64,000 bases of DNA from Parapedobacter tibetensis (GCF_024704835.1 NZ_JAMXBE010000018.1:1-64000), one strand, 5' to 3'; shown: positions 15,096-26,100, counted from the stretch's first letter. Numbers and translations: made by a program. The notes: generated from the letters alone by a model not told the origin.

Positions 15096-16211
15096 TTAAT
15101 TGCTGTGTAGAAAGGACGTTATCAATGCTGCCGTGCGCTTAGACGCACCAGGTTCGCCCATTTTTTGCATCAGCAGGTCATAATTTTCAACGATATTATC
15201 GCGGTATTCTTTGTTATTGATAAGTAGGTCAAGCTCATCGGCTATGCTGTCCACATTGCAGTCCTTTTGGATCAATTCACGCACAGCGAGCATGTTGGTG
15301 ATGAGGTTGACCAGGGAGATGAAGCGAACCTTGATGACCATCTTGGCGATGGCGATGGATATGGGATTGGCTTTGTATACGACGACCTGTGGCACCCCTA
15401 GTAAAGCAGCCTCCAACGTGGCCGTTCCACTGGCCACGACTGCAGCCTCGGCATGTTTGAGCAAGTCATATGTGGCATCAAATATCACGGGTAGCTCCAG
15501 CCCGTTCATATGCTGGTTATAGTATGCTTTAGTAAAATTAGGTGCGCCAGCGATGACACAGTGATGAGCAGGAAAGAGCAGCGATACGTTGGCCATAATG
15601 GGCAGCAACTTGTTGATTTCCATTTCACGGCTACCAGGCAGCATGGCAATGATAGGCTTGTCCCCAAGACGATGTTCCTCAAGGAAATTGTTCTGGTAAG
15701 TGTAGTTCGTAATAGCATCTAGAAGTGGGTTGCCAACATAATCTACTTCCATACCCCATTCCCTGTAAAAATCTACTTCAAAGGGGAGGATACAAAACAT
15801 CTTATCCACCACACGCTTGATTTTCAATACCCGTTTCTGGTTCCATGCCCATACTTTCGGCGAAATGTAATAGCATACCTTGAAGCCGTTTTTCTTGGCA
15901 AACGCTGCGATTTTAAGATTGAACCCGGGGAAATCGATGAGTACCAAGGTGTCTGGTTGGTAGGCGGATACATCCGCTTTCACGAGGTTGAGGTTTTTGC
16001 TGATGATACGGATATTGGATAGCACCTCCACAAAACCCATAAAGGCCATTTGGGAAGTATGGATGACGGCGGTTTGGCCGGACGCTTGCTGCATACGGTT
16101 TCCACCGACGATCCGAAATTCAGCTTCTTTGTCTTCCTTTTTCAGTGCTTGGATAAGGTTGGCGCCATGTAGGTCGCCAGAAGTCTCTCCTGCTATGATG
16201 TAGTATTTCAT
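15096..16211 (-). CDS. lpxB: Lipid-A-disaccharide synthase
   Basis: Transfers GlcNAc-1-P from UDP-2,3-diacylglucosamine to lipid X to make the lipid A disaccharide; peripheral membrane glycosyltransferase (GT19). The 371 residues show the N-terminal IIAGETSGDLHGANLI, VLIDFPGFNLKIA, ISPKVWAWNQKRV, IAMLPGSREMEINKLLP and ASGTATLEAALLGVPQVVVY of the donor site. It converges with the ThuA gene (15-bp gap) and follows the porin gene in the same direction after a 63-bp gap with degenerate CAGCAATCTGCTATCAGC text. Confidence 0.95.
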   Translation of the reverse strand: MKYYIIAGETSGDLHGANLIQALKKEDKEAEFRIVGGNRMQQASGQTAVIHTSQMAFMGFVEVLSNIRIISKNLNLVKADVSAYQPDTLVLIDFPGFNLKIAAFAKKNGFKVCYYISPKVWAWNQKRVLKIKRVVDKMFCILPFEVDFYREWGMEVDYVGNPLLDAITNYTYQNNFLEEHRLGDKPIIAMLPGSREMEINKLLPIMANVSLLFPAHHCVIAGAPNFTKAYYNQHMNGLELPVIFDATYDLLKHAEAAVVASGTATLEAALLGVPQVVVYKANPISIAIAKMVIKVRFISLVNLITNMLAVRELIQKDCNVDSIADELDLLINNKEYRDNIVENYDLLMQKMGEPGASKRTAALITSFLHSN

Positions 16212-16274
16212 TTTTAGTAATCAGCTTGCAGCAATCTGCTATCAGCAGCCGGTCATCAGTATGTTTCAAATGAA

Positions 16275-17483
16275 CTATATCCCCAGTTCAATCTGGAATG
16301 TCGCGCTCCAGTTGTTTCCTTCATGGTCGGTCTGGTAAATTCCATCTTTGGTCTGGTAATGCGCGTTAAGTTGCAGTTTGAGACGATGCGAGCGAAAATA
16401 TTTGGTCAAACCAAGCTCGACTACCTCGGTCTGCGCTTCATATGCACCAATATCTTGATGCGGCTTAATCCAGGTGTACCTGCCGGCGAGTTCATAACCC
16501 GAGTCCCTGCTCAAGAGGTAGGACAGCTGTTGGTTTATACCTTTCCCTTTGAAAGCATAGATGGTTTCACCTTCCTCATCGGTGCTGAAGGGATCGTCTA
16601 CGCCGCGTTCCATGTACTCAACCTGATATGCCCAGCCCCGGTATTTGAAAATCGCATCGTAGAATGAAGTTTTCAGGGAGAGCGGTGTGGTAATGTACTT
16701 GCCGGTTTGGCCACCGGAGCGCGTCGTACGGTCATTGAAGCTATAGCCACCCCCAATGGAAAGTTTGGGTGTTTCCTCATATTCAAGGTCTCCTTCATAA
16801 TAATCGCCATTATTGGTAAATTCGCCAAGGGGCAGGAATTCGGCCCGTCCAGTATAGGCCAACCCATCATCCGTCATATTGGCTACCCGTCCTTCTCCGG
16901 TACTGATGGCCCCTTTGACGTGGACGGGCACTGATCCAATCTTGGGTGAGTAATAGGCTTTGATGCCAAAGTCGCGGTCGATATTGAATCTCGCATTGAC
17001 CAGCGAGCGTTCAGCAAATTGCAATTCTCCTGAGGAATTTACTCGTTGACGGTTCCCAGGGAGTTTATTCTGCCCAAAAGCAACATAGAAGTTGTCCGTA
17101 AAGTTATAGAAAATAACGGCATCACGTACAATATTTGGGACATCCGTATCGTCATAATCCTGATCACCACGGGTAAATCCCAGCTGTATGCTATACGACA
17201 ATTTGGGGTTATAGATATAACCATCCATACGTAGCCTCAACCGCCGGATACGGGCTTCAAAGCTTTCCGCACTGAAGTCGTTTCCACTCAAAGAGTTGTA
17301 TCTCAAACGGCTTTGCATCCTGAACCTGAAATTGATATAGAAGGTTGAATCGTCTCCGGTATATTGGATGCCTTTGAAGTTTTCAATTGTCGGGCGCTCG
17401 TCGCGTTGGCGCTGTGCTACAGCGTGAAAGGTTGCAGTTAAAACAAATGTAAATATTAAGCAAGAATGGATAATTTTGTTCAT
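16275..17483 (-). CDS. Phosphate-selective-porin-like (OprP/OprO) outer-membrane protein
   Basis: 402 residues with a signal peptide (about 1-23, ending AVAQ) and a mature beta barrel. FKGIQYTGDDSTFYINFRFR at the start and IRRLRLRMDGYIYNPKLSY with FGQNKLPGNRQRVNSS are typical of the porin O/P family in Bacteroidota; the chain ends in a barrel-closing strand, FQIELGI. Family members form anion or polyphosphate channels, but the substrate of this one cannot be read. It lies 26 bases after aguA in the same direction and may be cotranscribed. Confidence 0.85.
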   Translation of the reverse strand: MNKIIHSCLIFTFVLTATFHAVAQRQRDERPTIENFKGIQYTGDDSTFYINFRFRMQSRLRYNSLSGNDFSAESFEARIRRLRLRMDGYIYNPKLSYSIQLGFTRGDQDYDDTDVPNIVRDAVIFYNFTDNFYVAFGQNKLPGNRQRVNSSGELQFAERSLVNARFNIDRDFGIKAYYSPKIGSVPVHVKGAISTGEGRVANMTDDGLAYTGRAEFLPLGEFTNNGDYYEGDLEYEETPKLSIGGGYSFNDRTTRSGGQTGKYITTPLSLKTSFYDAIFKYRGWAYQVEYMERGVDDPFSTDEEGETIYAFKGKGINQQLSYLLSRDSGYELAGRYTWIKPHQDIGAYEAQTEVVELGLTKYFRSHRLKLQLNAHYQTKDGIYQTDHEGNNWSATFQIELGI

Positions 17484-17509
17484 CTCTTGTGATTATGGTG
17501 TATCAATTT

Positions 17510-18571
17510 TTATATTTCAGGTTCCTGTTGGCTCAAACAATGCCAGCTGCCAAGTCCCCATATGATATCGATGCTATCTATACCCACAACTTTGCGATCG
17601 GGAAAACAAGTTGCAAGGATATCTAATGCTTTTTGGTCATTTGGATCACGGTAAGTGGGAACCACCACGGCAGCGTTGGAAATGTAAAAGTTGGCATAGG
17701 ATGCAGGCAGTTGCTGGCCCTCATACATTACCGGGGCAGGCATGGGCAACTCAACAATGTTAAATTGCTTACCATCCATGAGACGCATGTTCTTAAGTGA
17801 TTGCAAATTTTTCTGCAGAATGGGATAATTTTCATCCGCTCGATTTTCTTCCACAACGGTCACGATGGTGTCGGCGTTGACAAAACGTGTAATGTCATCG
17901 ATATGGCCATCGGTGTCGTCACCCACTATGCCCTCATCAAGCCAAAGGATTTGTGAAACACCATAGTATTGGTAAAGGTATTCCTCGATTTGATGCTGAT
18001 TGAGATGTGGGTTACGGTTTTTGTTCAACAAGCAAGCCCGCGTGGTGAGGATAGTACCCTTTCCGTTGAAGTCAACCGAGCCACCTTCCATTACAATACC
18101 AGGATAGTAAACCGGGATATCCAACGCTTTGCCTACGAGGGTGGGGATGATGTCGTCCTGTTCATAGGGTGGATATTTGTTCCCCCAGGCATTATAGCCC
18201 CAATCTATGATGACCTTTTTGATGTCGGCTTCAGGATTGATGAGGAATGCCGGACCATGGTCCCTGCACCAGGAATCATCCGTTGGATGGAGGAAGAAGG
18301 TGATGGTAGTGAGATCCACCTCTGCGTTGATGAGGTAGTTGGAAGCAAGTTCTTCCATCGCTTCGTCAGTCACGTTGATACAGACCTGTTCGCCGAGAGA
18401 CACTTCCTTGATGAATCGGCTATAGGGTTCGTATATGGTATGGAGTTTGCCGGGCCAGCTAGCTTCTTTATGGGGCCAGCTCAGCCATGTGGCAGCGTGT
18501 GGATGCCATTCGGCTGGAAAGTAATAACCTTTTTCCTTTGGAAGCCCGGTCTTCCCAATTAATTCATTCAT
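17510..18571 (-). CDS. aguA: Agmatine deiminase
   Basis: Hydrolyses agmatine to N-carbamoylputrescine and ammonia (peptidyl-arginine-deiminase fold). The start is taken as ATG 18571 (MNELIGKTGLPKEKGYYF), giving 353 residues and an 8-bp overlap with the upstream gene; a longer frame upstream is probably not used. Key segments: MEGGSVDFNGKGTILTT, VGDDTDGHIDDITRFVNADT and the C-terminal WGLGSWHCLSQQEP holding the catalytic Cys. Followed by the porin gene. Confidence 0.93.
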   Translation of the reverse strand: MNELIGKTGLPKEKGYYFPAEWHPHAATWLSWPHKEASWPGKLHTIYEPYSRFIKEVSLGEQVCINVTDEAMEELASNYLINAEVDLTTITFFLHPTDDSWCRDHGPAFLINPEADIKKVIIDWGYNAWGNKYPPYEQDDIIPTLVGKALDIPVYYPGIVMEGGSVDFNGKGTILTTRACLLNKNRNPHLNQHQIEEYLYQYYGVSQILWLDEGIVGDDTDGHIDDITRFVNADTIVTVVEENRADENYPILQKNLQSLKNMRLMDGKQFNIVELPMPAPVMYEGQQLPASYANFYISNAAVVVPTYRDPNDQKALDILATCFPDRKVVGIDSIDIIWGLGSWHCLSQQEPEI

Positions 18572-19430
18572 CAATGAAACGTTTTGTGATGGGCTGATAA
18601 CTATCCACTCGCCGGTCACGCAGGAACGGCCAATGTGTCCGGTAATAATCAGACTGTCCGAGATCCACTTCGGTCACCGCGGTTTCCTCGGTATCATGCG
18701 ACGCTTTATAAAGCAAGCTGCCAAAGGGGTTGGCAATGAATGATCCTCCCCAAAACTTCATATCTGCTTCTGCACCCACCCGGTTCACGGATACGACGGG
18801 AATCCCATTTGCCACGGCATGCGACCGTTGGATCGTCTGCCAGGCATTGTATTGCTCGGTATTGGTGGCATCTTCCTGCATGTTGGCCCAACCGATTGCG
18901 GTAGGATAGAAGAGTATCTCGGCACCCATTAAAGCCGTGATACGGGCCGCTTCGGGATACCATTGATCCCAACAGATTAGCACGCCAATCGTAGCGTATT
19001 TTGTTTTGAAAACCTTATAGCCTAGATCTCCGGGAGTGAAGTAGAATTTTTCATAATATCCGGGATCGTCTGGGATGTGCATTTTGCGGTATTTGCCCAG
19101 GTAACTACCATCCGCATCGATTACCGCTGTCGTATTATGATATATGCCTTGCGTGCGTTTTTCAAACAGGGAGGCGATCACCACCACACCCAATTCAGCT
19201 GCAACGGCAGAAAGTGTATCAGTAGATGGTCCAGGAATGCTTTCTGCTAGTAGAAAGTTGTCATAATCTTCCACATCACAGAAATACAAGGTATTGAAGA
19301 TCTCCTGTAGGCATATGATTTGCGCGCCCTTGTCGGCGGCCACTCGGATTTGTCCCACGGCCTTGTCGAGGTTGGCACCCTTGTCGGCTACGCAACTCAT
19401 CTGCACGGTTCCGATTCTTACTTTGGTCAT
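18564..19430 (-). CDS. aguB: N-carbamoylputrescine amidase
   Basis: Second step from agmatine: N-carbamoylputrescine to putrescine, CO2 and ammonia. A 288-residue nitrilase-family enzyme with the Glu-Lys-Cys triad visible in CLQEIFNTLYFC, KYRKMHIPDDPGYYEKFYF and GVLICWDQWYPEAAR. ANMQEDATNTEQYNAWQTIQ and GSFIANPFGSLLYKAS are typical of this subfamily. Overlaps aguA by 8 bases and follows rpoN after 33 bases, so the biosynthetic pair is probably translated together. Confidence 0.93.
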   Translation of the reverse strand: MTKVRIGTVQMSCVADKGANLDKAVGQIRVAADKGAQIICLQEIFNTLYFCDVEDYDNFLLAESIPGPSTDTLSAVAAELGVVVIASLFEKRTQGIYHNTTAVIDADGSYLGKYRKMHIPDDPGYYEKFYFTPGDLGYKVFKTKYATIGVLICWDQWYPEAARITALMGAEILFYPTAIGWANMQEDATNTEQYNAWQTIQRSHAVANGIPVVSVNRVGAEADMKFWGGSFIANPFGSLLYKASHDTEETAVTEVDLGQSDYYRTHWPFLRDRRVDSYQPITKRFIDE

Positions 19431-19463
19431 GACTCGATGTTTTGAACGAGCAAAATTACGAAA

Positions 19464-20939
19464 TCACAGCTGTTTCCGCAACCGTGCCACCGGTATCCCC
19501 ATAGCCTCCCGATATTTAGCCACAGTGCGGCGTGCAATAGTATAACCCTTTTCTTTTAATATTTCGGTCAGTTTCTCATCCGCCAACGGTTTTCGTTTGT
19601 TCTCGGAGGAAATGCACTCTTCCAATATTTTCTTCACCTCTTTATTAGACACTTCCTCGCCACTATCGGTTTGGATGGCTTCCGAAAAGAATGATTTGAG
19701 CAGGAAAGTACCAAATTCCGTCTGCACATATTTAGAATTGGCTACGCGAGATACCGTGGAAATGTCCATATCAATGCGGTCGGCGATATCTTTGAGGATC
19801 ATCGGTCTCAGCTTACGCTCATCAGCCGTAAGGAAATAGTCATATTGGTAGTTCATGATGGCGTTCATGGTCTTGAGGAGCGTCTGTTGGCGTTGCTTGA
19901 TGGCATCGATAAACCATTTTGCCGAATCGAGCTTTTGCTTGACGAATTGTACTGCCTCTTTCATCTTTTTATCTTTTTGGGCAGCCTTATCGTAATGATC
20001 GAACATTTCTTGATAAGATCGGCTTACGCGAAGCTCTGGCGCATTGCGAGCATTGAGCGTCAGGTGGAGCACCCCATCGTTGTTGCTGATATGGAAATCC
20101 GGGATGATGTGCAACTGCTTACCGGCCACGGCTCCCGAATCACCAGGCTTAGGATTAAGCTTGAGGATTTCGTTTACGATTTCCTTCAATTCACTCGAAT
20201 TGATATTGAGTGAACGTTCCAACTTGTCATAATGCTTTTTGGTGAATTCATCGAGGTGGTTTTCTACAACAGCCATTGCCTTTTTGATGATGGGGCTCTC
20301 CTGGTCCTTTTTGCGAAGTTGTATAAGCAGACACTCTTGTAGGTTGCGCGCGCCAATGCCTGGAGGATCAAATTCCTGGATGATTTTTAAGAGGTCTTCC
20401 ACCTCATGTTCTTCGGCGATGACATTCTGAGAAAACGCTAAGTCATCGATTAATGAGGAAATGGGCCTTCTAAGGTAGCCATCGTCATCCAAACTGCCAA
20501 TGATTTGCTGTCCGACAAGAAAATCCTTGTCAGATAATGCCAGAAGGTCCAATTGCTGTTGAAGATTTTCGAAGAATGAGTTTTGGACGGCTATGGGGAT
20601 TTCCTTGCGGTCATCCTCGTCATCGCCACCATTGCTTTGATTACCTGCATAGTCACTGACATCATCCGCCTGTAGGTAGTCGTCCACATTGAATTCATCA
20701 AGGTCACTACTTTGGCTATCTTCGCTAAAACTCTCCTCATCTGGGTCCTTATCCGGATACTCCTCCGCAGGCTCGTTCATATTGGCCAAGCTGATGTCAT
20801 CCAGAGCAGGGTTTTCTTCCAATTCCTCCTTGATGCGGGTATCCAATGATACGGTAGGCACCTGCAGCAGTTTGATAAACTGGATTTGCTGAGGGGATAA
20901 TTTTTGTAATAATTTCTGTTGTAAAGTCTGTCTTAGCAT
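19464..20939 (-). CDS. rpoN: RNA polymerase sigma-54 factor
   Basis: Alternative sigma factor for enhancer-dependent promoters. The start is ATG 20939 (MLRQTLQQKLLQKLSPQQIQ), 491 residues. Gln-rich region I (about 1-45), acidic region II (about 50-110), the core-binding domain, the helix-turn-helix region (TVSRVANSKYVQTEFGTF) and the RpoN box ARRTVAKYREAMGIPV near the C-terminus are all there. It heads the minus-strand run rpoN-aguB-aguA-porin. A -7 element TATGTTTG lies at 20962-20955, about 16 bases before the ATG. Confidence 0.96.
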   Translation of the reverse strand: MLRQTLQQKLLQKLSPQQIQFIKLLQVPTVSLDTRIKEELEENPALDDISLANMNEPAEEYPDKDPDEESFSEDSQSSDLDEFNVDDYLQADDVSDYAGNQSNGGDDEDDRKEIPIAVQNSFFENLQQQLDLLALSDKDFLVGQQIIGSLDDDGYLRRPISSLIDDLAFSQNVIAEEHEVEDLLKIIQEFDPPGIGARNLQECLLIQLRKKDQESPIIKKAMAVVENHLDEFTKKHYDKLERSLNINSSELKEIVNEILKLNPKPGDSGAVAGKQLHIIPDFHISNNDGVLHLTLNARNAPELRVSRSYQEMFDHYDKAAQKDKKMKEAVQFVKQKLDSAKWFIDAIKQRQQTLLKTMNAIMNYQYDYFLTADERKLRPMILKDIADRIDMDISTVSRVANSKYVQTEFGTFLLKSFFSEAIQTDSGEEVSNKEVKKILEECISSENKRKPLADEKLTEILKEKGYTIARRTVAKYREAMGIPVARLRKQL

Positions 20940-20954
20940 AATCAAATCACTTCA

Positions 20955-20962
20955 CAAACATA
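20955..20962 (-). promoter_or_regulatory. -7 element of the rpoN promoter
   Basis: TATGTTTG on the minus strand fits TAnnTTTG; predicted leader about 10 nt. No clear -33 TTG is found at the usual spacing. Confidence 0.4.
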
Positions 20963-21146
20963 CGTAAAATATGATATAATATCGTGTGGATACACGACAA
21001 ATCGCACGCTGGTATCAATAGAGTAGCCTTTCCTTGGAATTCCCCTGTTTGAACGGTTTTTTATATCACGTACTATTTTTTGAGTTTTATTTGGACGTAT
21101 GAAGTTTCTTTATTTACTTTGTAATTCAAAGTTCTTTTAAGTTATT

Positions 21147-22589
21147 ATGATTATGAAACCAGAACAGCAACGCTATGGACTAGGCCAATGGCTTAGCAGA
21201 TCAGTATCAGCCAAACTTTTATTCATCGGTACGCTCATTTTGCTGCTGTTGATTCCCTCATTATGGATTTCCTCACTCATCGAGGAGCGACAACACCGAC
21301 AGCAAAGCGTGGTTAGGGAAATCGGACAGAAGTGGTCCGGTCAGCAGGTAATCGGCGGCCCCGTAATGGTGGTGCCCTACAAAACAATGATTAAAACCAT
21401 GGTCGGCGAAGTGGAGAAGTTTGAGGAACGCATTCAGTACTTGTATGTATTGCCCGATGAATTGGAGGTTGCCGCGCAAACGAAAACTGAGTTGCTTTAC
21501 CGAGGTATCTTCAAAGCGGTGGTATACCAAGCCAAGTTACAGGTAAAAGGGCACTTTGGGCCACTGGATTTGGCTAGGGCTAAAGTGGCTGCTGAGGATG
21601 TGCAATGGGATGAGGTTCGCTTGGCAGTAGGAGTAGGGGATCTGAAAGGGCTGAAAAATAACCCGAACTTGGACGTTGGCGGACAGGTATACGAGCCTGA
21701 GACGGATTTTTCCACCAAAGGTGCCTTTAGCCAAAACTTGATGGTGGCCCCCGACCTTGGGGAGGGATTGTTGGACGGTGTACCCTTCCGTTTTGAGTTA
21801 GACCTCAAGGGTAGTGAGTCGCTCCACTTCATTCCATTGGCCAAAAACACGATCGTATCAATACAGGGCGATTGGGCGACCCCCAGCTTCGGGGGGAGTT
21901 TTCTGCCCGAAACACGTAAAGTGGATGACACTGGGTTTACGGCATCATGGCAGGTACCACATTTTTCACGGAAATTGCCCCAACAATGGACCTCGGATGG
22001 CACCACTATCCAAGGAGTATGGAATGATTTTAATGACATCGAATACTACACCACCGAAGTGATGCCCGGAAACTCGCGATCGGCCTATGCAGATGTACAA
22101 GAGGCGGAAGCCTTTGGCGTTCATTTTCTCCAGCCGGTAGACCATTACCAGAAAGCGGAACGCACGGCGAAATATGCTATCCTCATCATCCTGCTAACAT
22201 TTGTATCGCTCTTCTTCACCGAGATCATTACCAAAAAGCGGATACACATCATCCAATACTTGTTAATTGGTGCTGCCATGATTGTGTATTACTGTCTTTT
22301 GTTATCGTTTGCAGAGCATGTAGGCTTTAACATGGCATACTTTATTGCCTCGTCGGCCACCATCATCTTGGTCAGCGTTTTCATTGCCAAACTGCTTGGT
22401 CGGCTCAAGATGGCCTTATTATTTGCTGCCATCATGTCGTTTTTTTACTTATTTATCTTCACAATCATTCAGTTGCAGGACATGGCCTTGCTTTTCGGTA
22501 GCATCGGACTTTTTATTACGATCGCTTTACTGATGTATTTTTCGGGACGGATAAATTGGCAACAGGAAGAGGAGCAGGCTTCTAAATAA
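21147..22589 (+). CDS. creD: Inner-membrane protein CreD family
   Basis: 480 residues. N-terminal transmembrane helix (LLFIGTLILLLLIPSLWISS), a large periplasmic domain (about 50-345) with the CreD motifs GPVMVVPYKT and FRFELDLKGSESLHFIPLAK, then five or so C-terminal helices (about 350-465). CreD proteins are linked to envelope integrity and beta-lactam/colicin responses in enterobacteria; the role in Bacteroidota is not established. No creBC two-component genes are nearby. An ATG two codons in (21153) is an alternative start. Confidence 0.9.
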   Translation: MIMKPEQQRYGLGQWLSRSVSAKLLFIGTLILLLLIPSLWISSLIEERQHRQQSVVREIGQKWSGQQVIGGPVMVVPYKTMIKTMVGEVEKFEERIQYLYVLPDELEVAAQTKTELLYRGIFKAVVYQAKLQVKGHFGPLDLARAKVAAEDVQWDEVRLAVGVGDLKGLKNNPNLDVGGQVYEPETDFSTKGAFSQNLMVAPDLGEGLLDGVPFRFELDLKGSESLHFIPLAKNTIVSIQGDWATPSFGGSFLPETRKVDDTGFTASWQVPHFSRKLPQQWTSDGTTIQGVWNDFNDIEYYTTEVMPGNSRSAYADVQEAEAFGVHFLQPVDHYQKAERTAKYAILIILLTFVSLFFTEIITKKRIHIIQYLLIGAAMIVYYCLLLSFAEHVGFNMAYFIASSATIILVSVFIAKLLGRLKMALLFAAIMSFFYLFIFTIIQLQDMALLFGSIGLFITIALLMYFSGRINWQQEEEQASK

Positions 22590-22617
22590 AGGTTGGCCTA
22601 GTTATAGGCATAAAAAA

Positions 22618-22642
22618 GAGGCTATCGAATAGCCTCTTTTTT
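22618..22642. terminator. Bidirectional terminator between creD and trxA
   Basis: GAGGCTAT, 3-nt loop CGA, ATAGCCTC, then six T; six A precede the stem, so the structure works on both strands for the converging creD and trxA. Confidence 0.85.
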
Positions 22643-22655
22643 ATATAACTTGTTT

Positions 22656-22973
22656 TTACAGTTGCTTAACCAGTTTATCAGTCAATACGGATTTGGGTAC
22701 AGCACCAATTTGCTTATCCACGATCTCGCCATTCTTGAAAAACAACAATGCCGGAATATTACGGATACCATATTTTACCGAGATATCGGGATTATGGTCC
22801 ACATTTACCTTACCCACCACGGCCCTGCCGTCATATTCTTTGGCCAATTCTTCCACAATGGGGCCCACCATGCGGCACGGACCGCACCATTCTGCCCAAA
22901 AATCTATCAATACAGGTTTGTCCGATTGCAATACAACTTCATCAAAGTTGCTGTCTGTGATTTCTAATGCCAT
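22656..22973 (-). CDS. trxA: Thioredoxin
   Basis: 105-residue cytoplasmic disulfide reductase. The WCGPC active site is at about residues 28-32 (FWAEWCGPCRMVGPIV), the cis-Pro loop appears as IRNIPALLFFKNGE. A -7 element TACCTTTG (23090-23083) lies about 110 nt upstream; the leader between has drifting CTATCAGC repeats. Confidence 0.97.
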   Translation of the reverse strand: MALEITDSNFDEVVLQSDKPVLIDFWAEWCGPCRMVGPIVEELAKEYDGRAVVGKVNVDHNPDISVKYGIRNIPALLFFKNGEIVDKQIGAVPKSVLTDKLVKQL

Positions 22974-23134
22974 GATTTTTGTTAGTTATGACTATCAGCT
23001 ATCAGCCATTCGCTTTTAGCTACCAGCCGTTTTTATTTGATAATTTACTTTTTAAATCCAACTTCCGGATTTTCCGTCTTCACAAAGGTAATCATCAAAT
23101 TCATTGCCAAGGCATAAAAGCAGACAATCTGACA

Positions 23135-26100
23135 TTAATTTAACTTGTAGTTGACACCGTTCATTTCGGTAAGTGCCTCAATAAAATCGTTGCTTGGGCT
23201 GATTTTTACGCCTTTCGACGGCATTTCAATGCTGATTTCCGCGTCGAAATCCCGCACCGCAAATCTCAATTGGCAGGTTTTGTTTTCGTGTTGCTCCATA
23301 TTGGCGTGCACGATGTGTTTGATACGGCTCACAAAATCATCATCCAATTCATGCAAAGGGATTTGTATGGTGATGCATTTGGCTAGCTTATCCCGCAAAT
23401 CCGAAAGCAGCTGCATGCTTTTCACCTCAAAACCCCAATTACCAACCTGTCGGTAACGTTCTTGAATGACACCCCTTACCTGTATGAAGTAACCCTCGTG
23501 GAGGTATCCCTTCATCTTCACATAATCCTCGCCAAATAAGGCAATTTCATAGGAGTCCGTATAATCCTCAAGCATCATCACGCCAAAGGGTTTGCCGTTT
23601 TTGGTGATACGGTGGTTGGCGGCAGTTACCATTCCACCAATGATGAGTTCCCTATTCTTAATTTTATTGAATTCCATACGGACCTCATCGTCTATTTCCA
23701 GTCCCTTTACTTTATCGATGAACGTAAGCAAACGTACCGGATGTTGGCAGAAATGGTCGATTTCGAACCTATAATTGTCTAACGGATGGCTGGTGAGGTA
23801 AATACCGATGACATCCTTTTCGTACTTTAGTTTTTCGATTAATCCCCATTCCGGGCAAACGGGGAGGGTAGGTTCGGGGATCTGAATTTCACTGCTGTCA
23901 CCAAAGAGGCTTACCTGTGCCGAATTTTCATTCTCCTTATATTTTGCGCTATATTTCAACGCCTTTTCCAAGGCAGTCCCCCCATCTCCGTCGGCATGGA
24001 AATATTGTGCACGGTGCGTGCCCGGGAAACAATCAAATCCGCCGGCATAGGCAAGGCTTTCAAAAGCCTTTTTGTTGGCAGCCCGCAGATCAATACGTCT
24101 TGCGAGGTCAAAGATGGATTTATAGGGGCTGTCTTCTCGATTTTGGACAATGGTTTCCACGGCTCCAGCCCCCACGCCTTTCACAGCTCCCATCCCGAAA
24201 CGGATAGCATTCTGTTCGTTTACGGCAAATTTATAGAACGACTCATTGACATCGGGCCCCAAGACCTGTAGGCCCATCCGCTTGCATTCTTCCATGAAGA
24301 ATGTAACTTGTTTGATGTCGTTCATGTTGTTAGACAGCACGGCAGCCATATACTCTGCGGGGTAGTGGGCCTTGAGGTAGGCAGTTTGGTAGGCCACCCA
24401 AGCGTAGCAAGTGGAATGCGACTTGTTAAACGCATAGCTAGCAAATGCTTCCCAATCTTTCCATATTTTCTCAAGCACTTTAGCGCTGTGGCCGTTGGCG
24501 GCGGCTTGCTCGATAAATCTTGGCTTCATCTTATCGAGTACATCACGCTGCTTTTTACCCATGGCTTTACGGAGTACATCCGCCTCGCCTTTGGTGAAGT
24601 TGGCGAGTTTTTGCGACAAGAGCATCACCTGCTCTTGGTATACGGTTATTCCGTAGGTTTCCTTGAGGTATTCCTCACAGGCTTCCAAATCATAGGCAAT
24701 GGGTTCATGGCCATGCTTACGGCGGATGAAACTGGGAATATATTCCATAGGACCCGGACGGTATAAGGCATTCATGGCTATCAAGTCACCAAAAACCGTA
24801 GGCTTAAGATCCTTCATGTGTTTTTGCATGCCGGGCGACTCGTATTGGAAGATGCCGATGGTTTCGCCGCGTTGGAAAAGCTCGTAGGTTTTTTGGTCGT
24901 CTATCGGGAATTCATCGGGGTTGAGCTCAATACCATGCCGAAGCTTCACGATTTTCACCGTATCCTTGATAAGCGTAAGGGTTTTAAGGCCCAGGAAGTC
25001 CATTTTGAGCAACCCAGCGCTTTCTACTACGGAGTTATCAAATTGTGTAACGTACAGATCGGAATCCTTGGCTGTAGCTACCGGTACAAAGTTGGTGATG
25101 TCATCAGGCGTGATGATGACGCCGCATGCATGTATACCTGTGTTGCGTAGTGATCCTTCGAGTATTTTGGCTTGGCGGATGGTTTCAGCTTCCACACCGG
25201 TGCCGCCTGCAATGGAGACCAGTTGTTGAACGTTTTCCAATTCCTCCGAACGCAGGGCACTTTTCAGTGCCTGCGCATCCATACTGAAGATTTTATTGAG
25301 TTTCAGGTTGGGAATGAGCTTGGCAATCTTATCGGCCTCAAACAAAGGTAAATCCAGCACCCTTGCCGTGTCACGTATTGAGGATTTGGCTGCCATGGTG
25401 CCATAGGTGATGATCTGAGCTACCTGGTTTGCGCCATATTTATTGATCACATAATCCATCACGCGTCCGCGGCCCTCGTCGTCGAAATCAATGTCGATAT
25501 CGGGCATGGAAACACGGTCAGGATTGAGGAACCGTTCGAAAAGCAGGTCGTATGCAATGGGGTCGATGTTGGTGATGCCCAAGCAATAAGCCACCGCCGA
25601 GCCTGCCGCTGAACCCCGGCCGGGCCCTACCGATACATCCAATTTTCGGGCCTCTGCAATAAAATCTTGAACGATGAGGAAATAGCCCGGATATCCGGTA
25701 TTCTCGATGGTTTTCAGTTCGAAATCCAATCGCTCGCGTATTTCGGGCGTAATTTCCGGATATCGTTTTTCTGCCCCTACATAGGTGAGGTGGCGTAAAT
25801 ACTTGTTTTCACCCCGTTTTCCACCATCCAGTTTATCCTCATCCACTTGAAACTCGTTCGGGATACCAAACTTAGGTAACAGCACATCACGATACAACGA
25901 GTATGGTTCGATTTTATCCAGGATTTCCTGGATGTTGAGGATGGCCTCGGGTAGGTCGACAAAGTCCTTTCGCATTTCCTCGCCCGATTTGAAGTAGTAT
26001 TCGTCATTGGGAAGCCCGAAGCGGAAACCACGGCCACGACCCTTTGGGGTGGTCAGTTTTTCCCCATCCTTCACACAAAGCAGGATATCGTGCGCATGGG

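Noticed and set aside
18572-18619. Upstream start for agmatine deiminase
   Set aside because: It would overlap aguB by 56 bases and adds residues not seen in the family; ATG 18571 gives the common 8-bp overlap.
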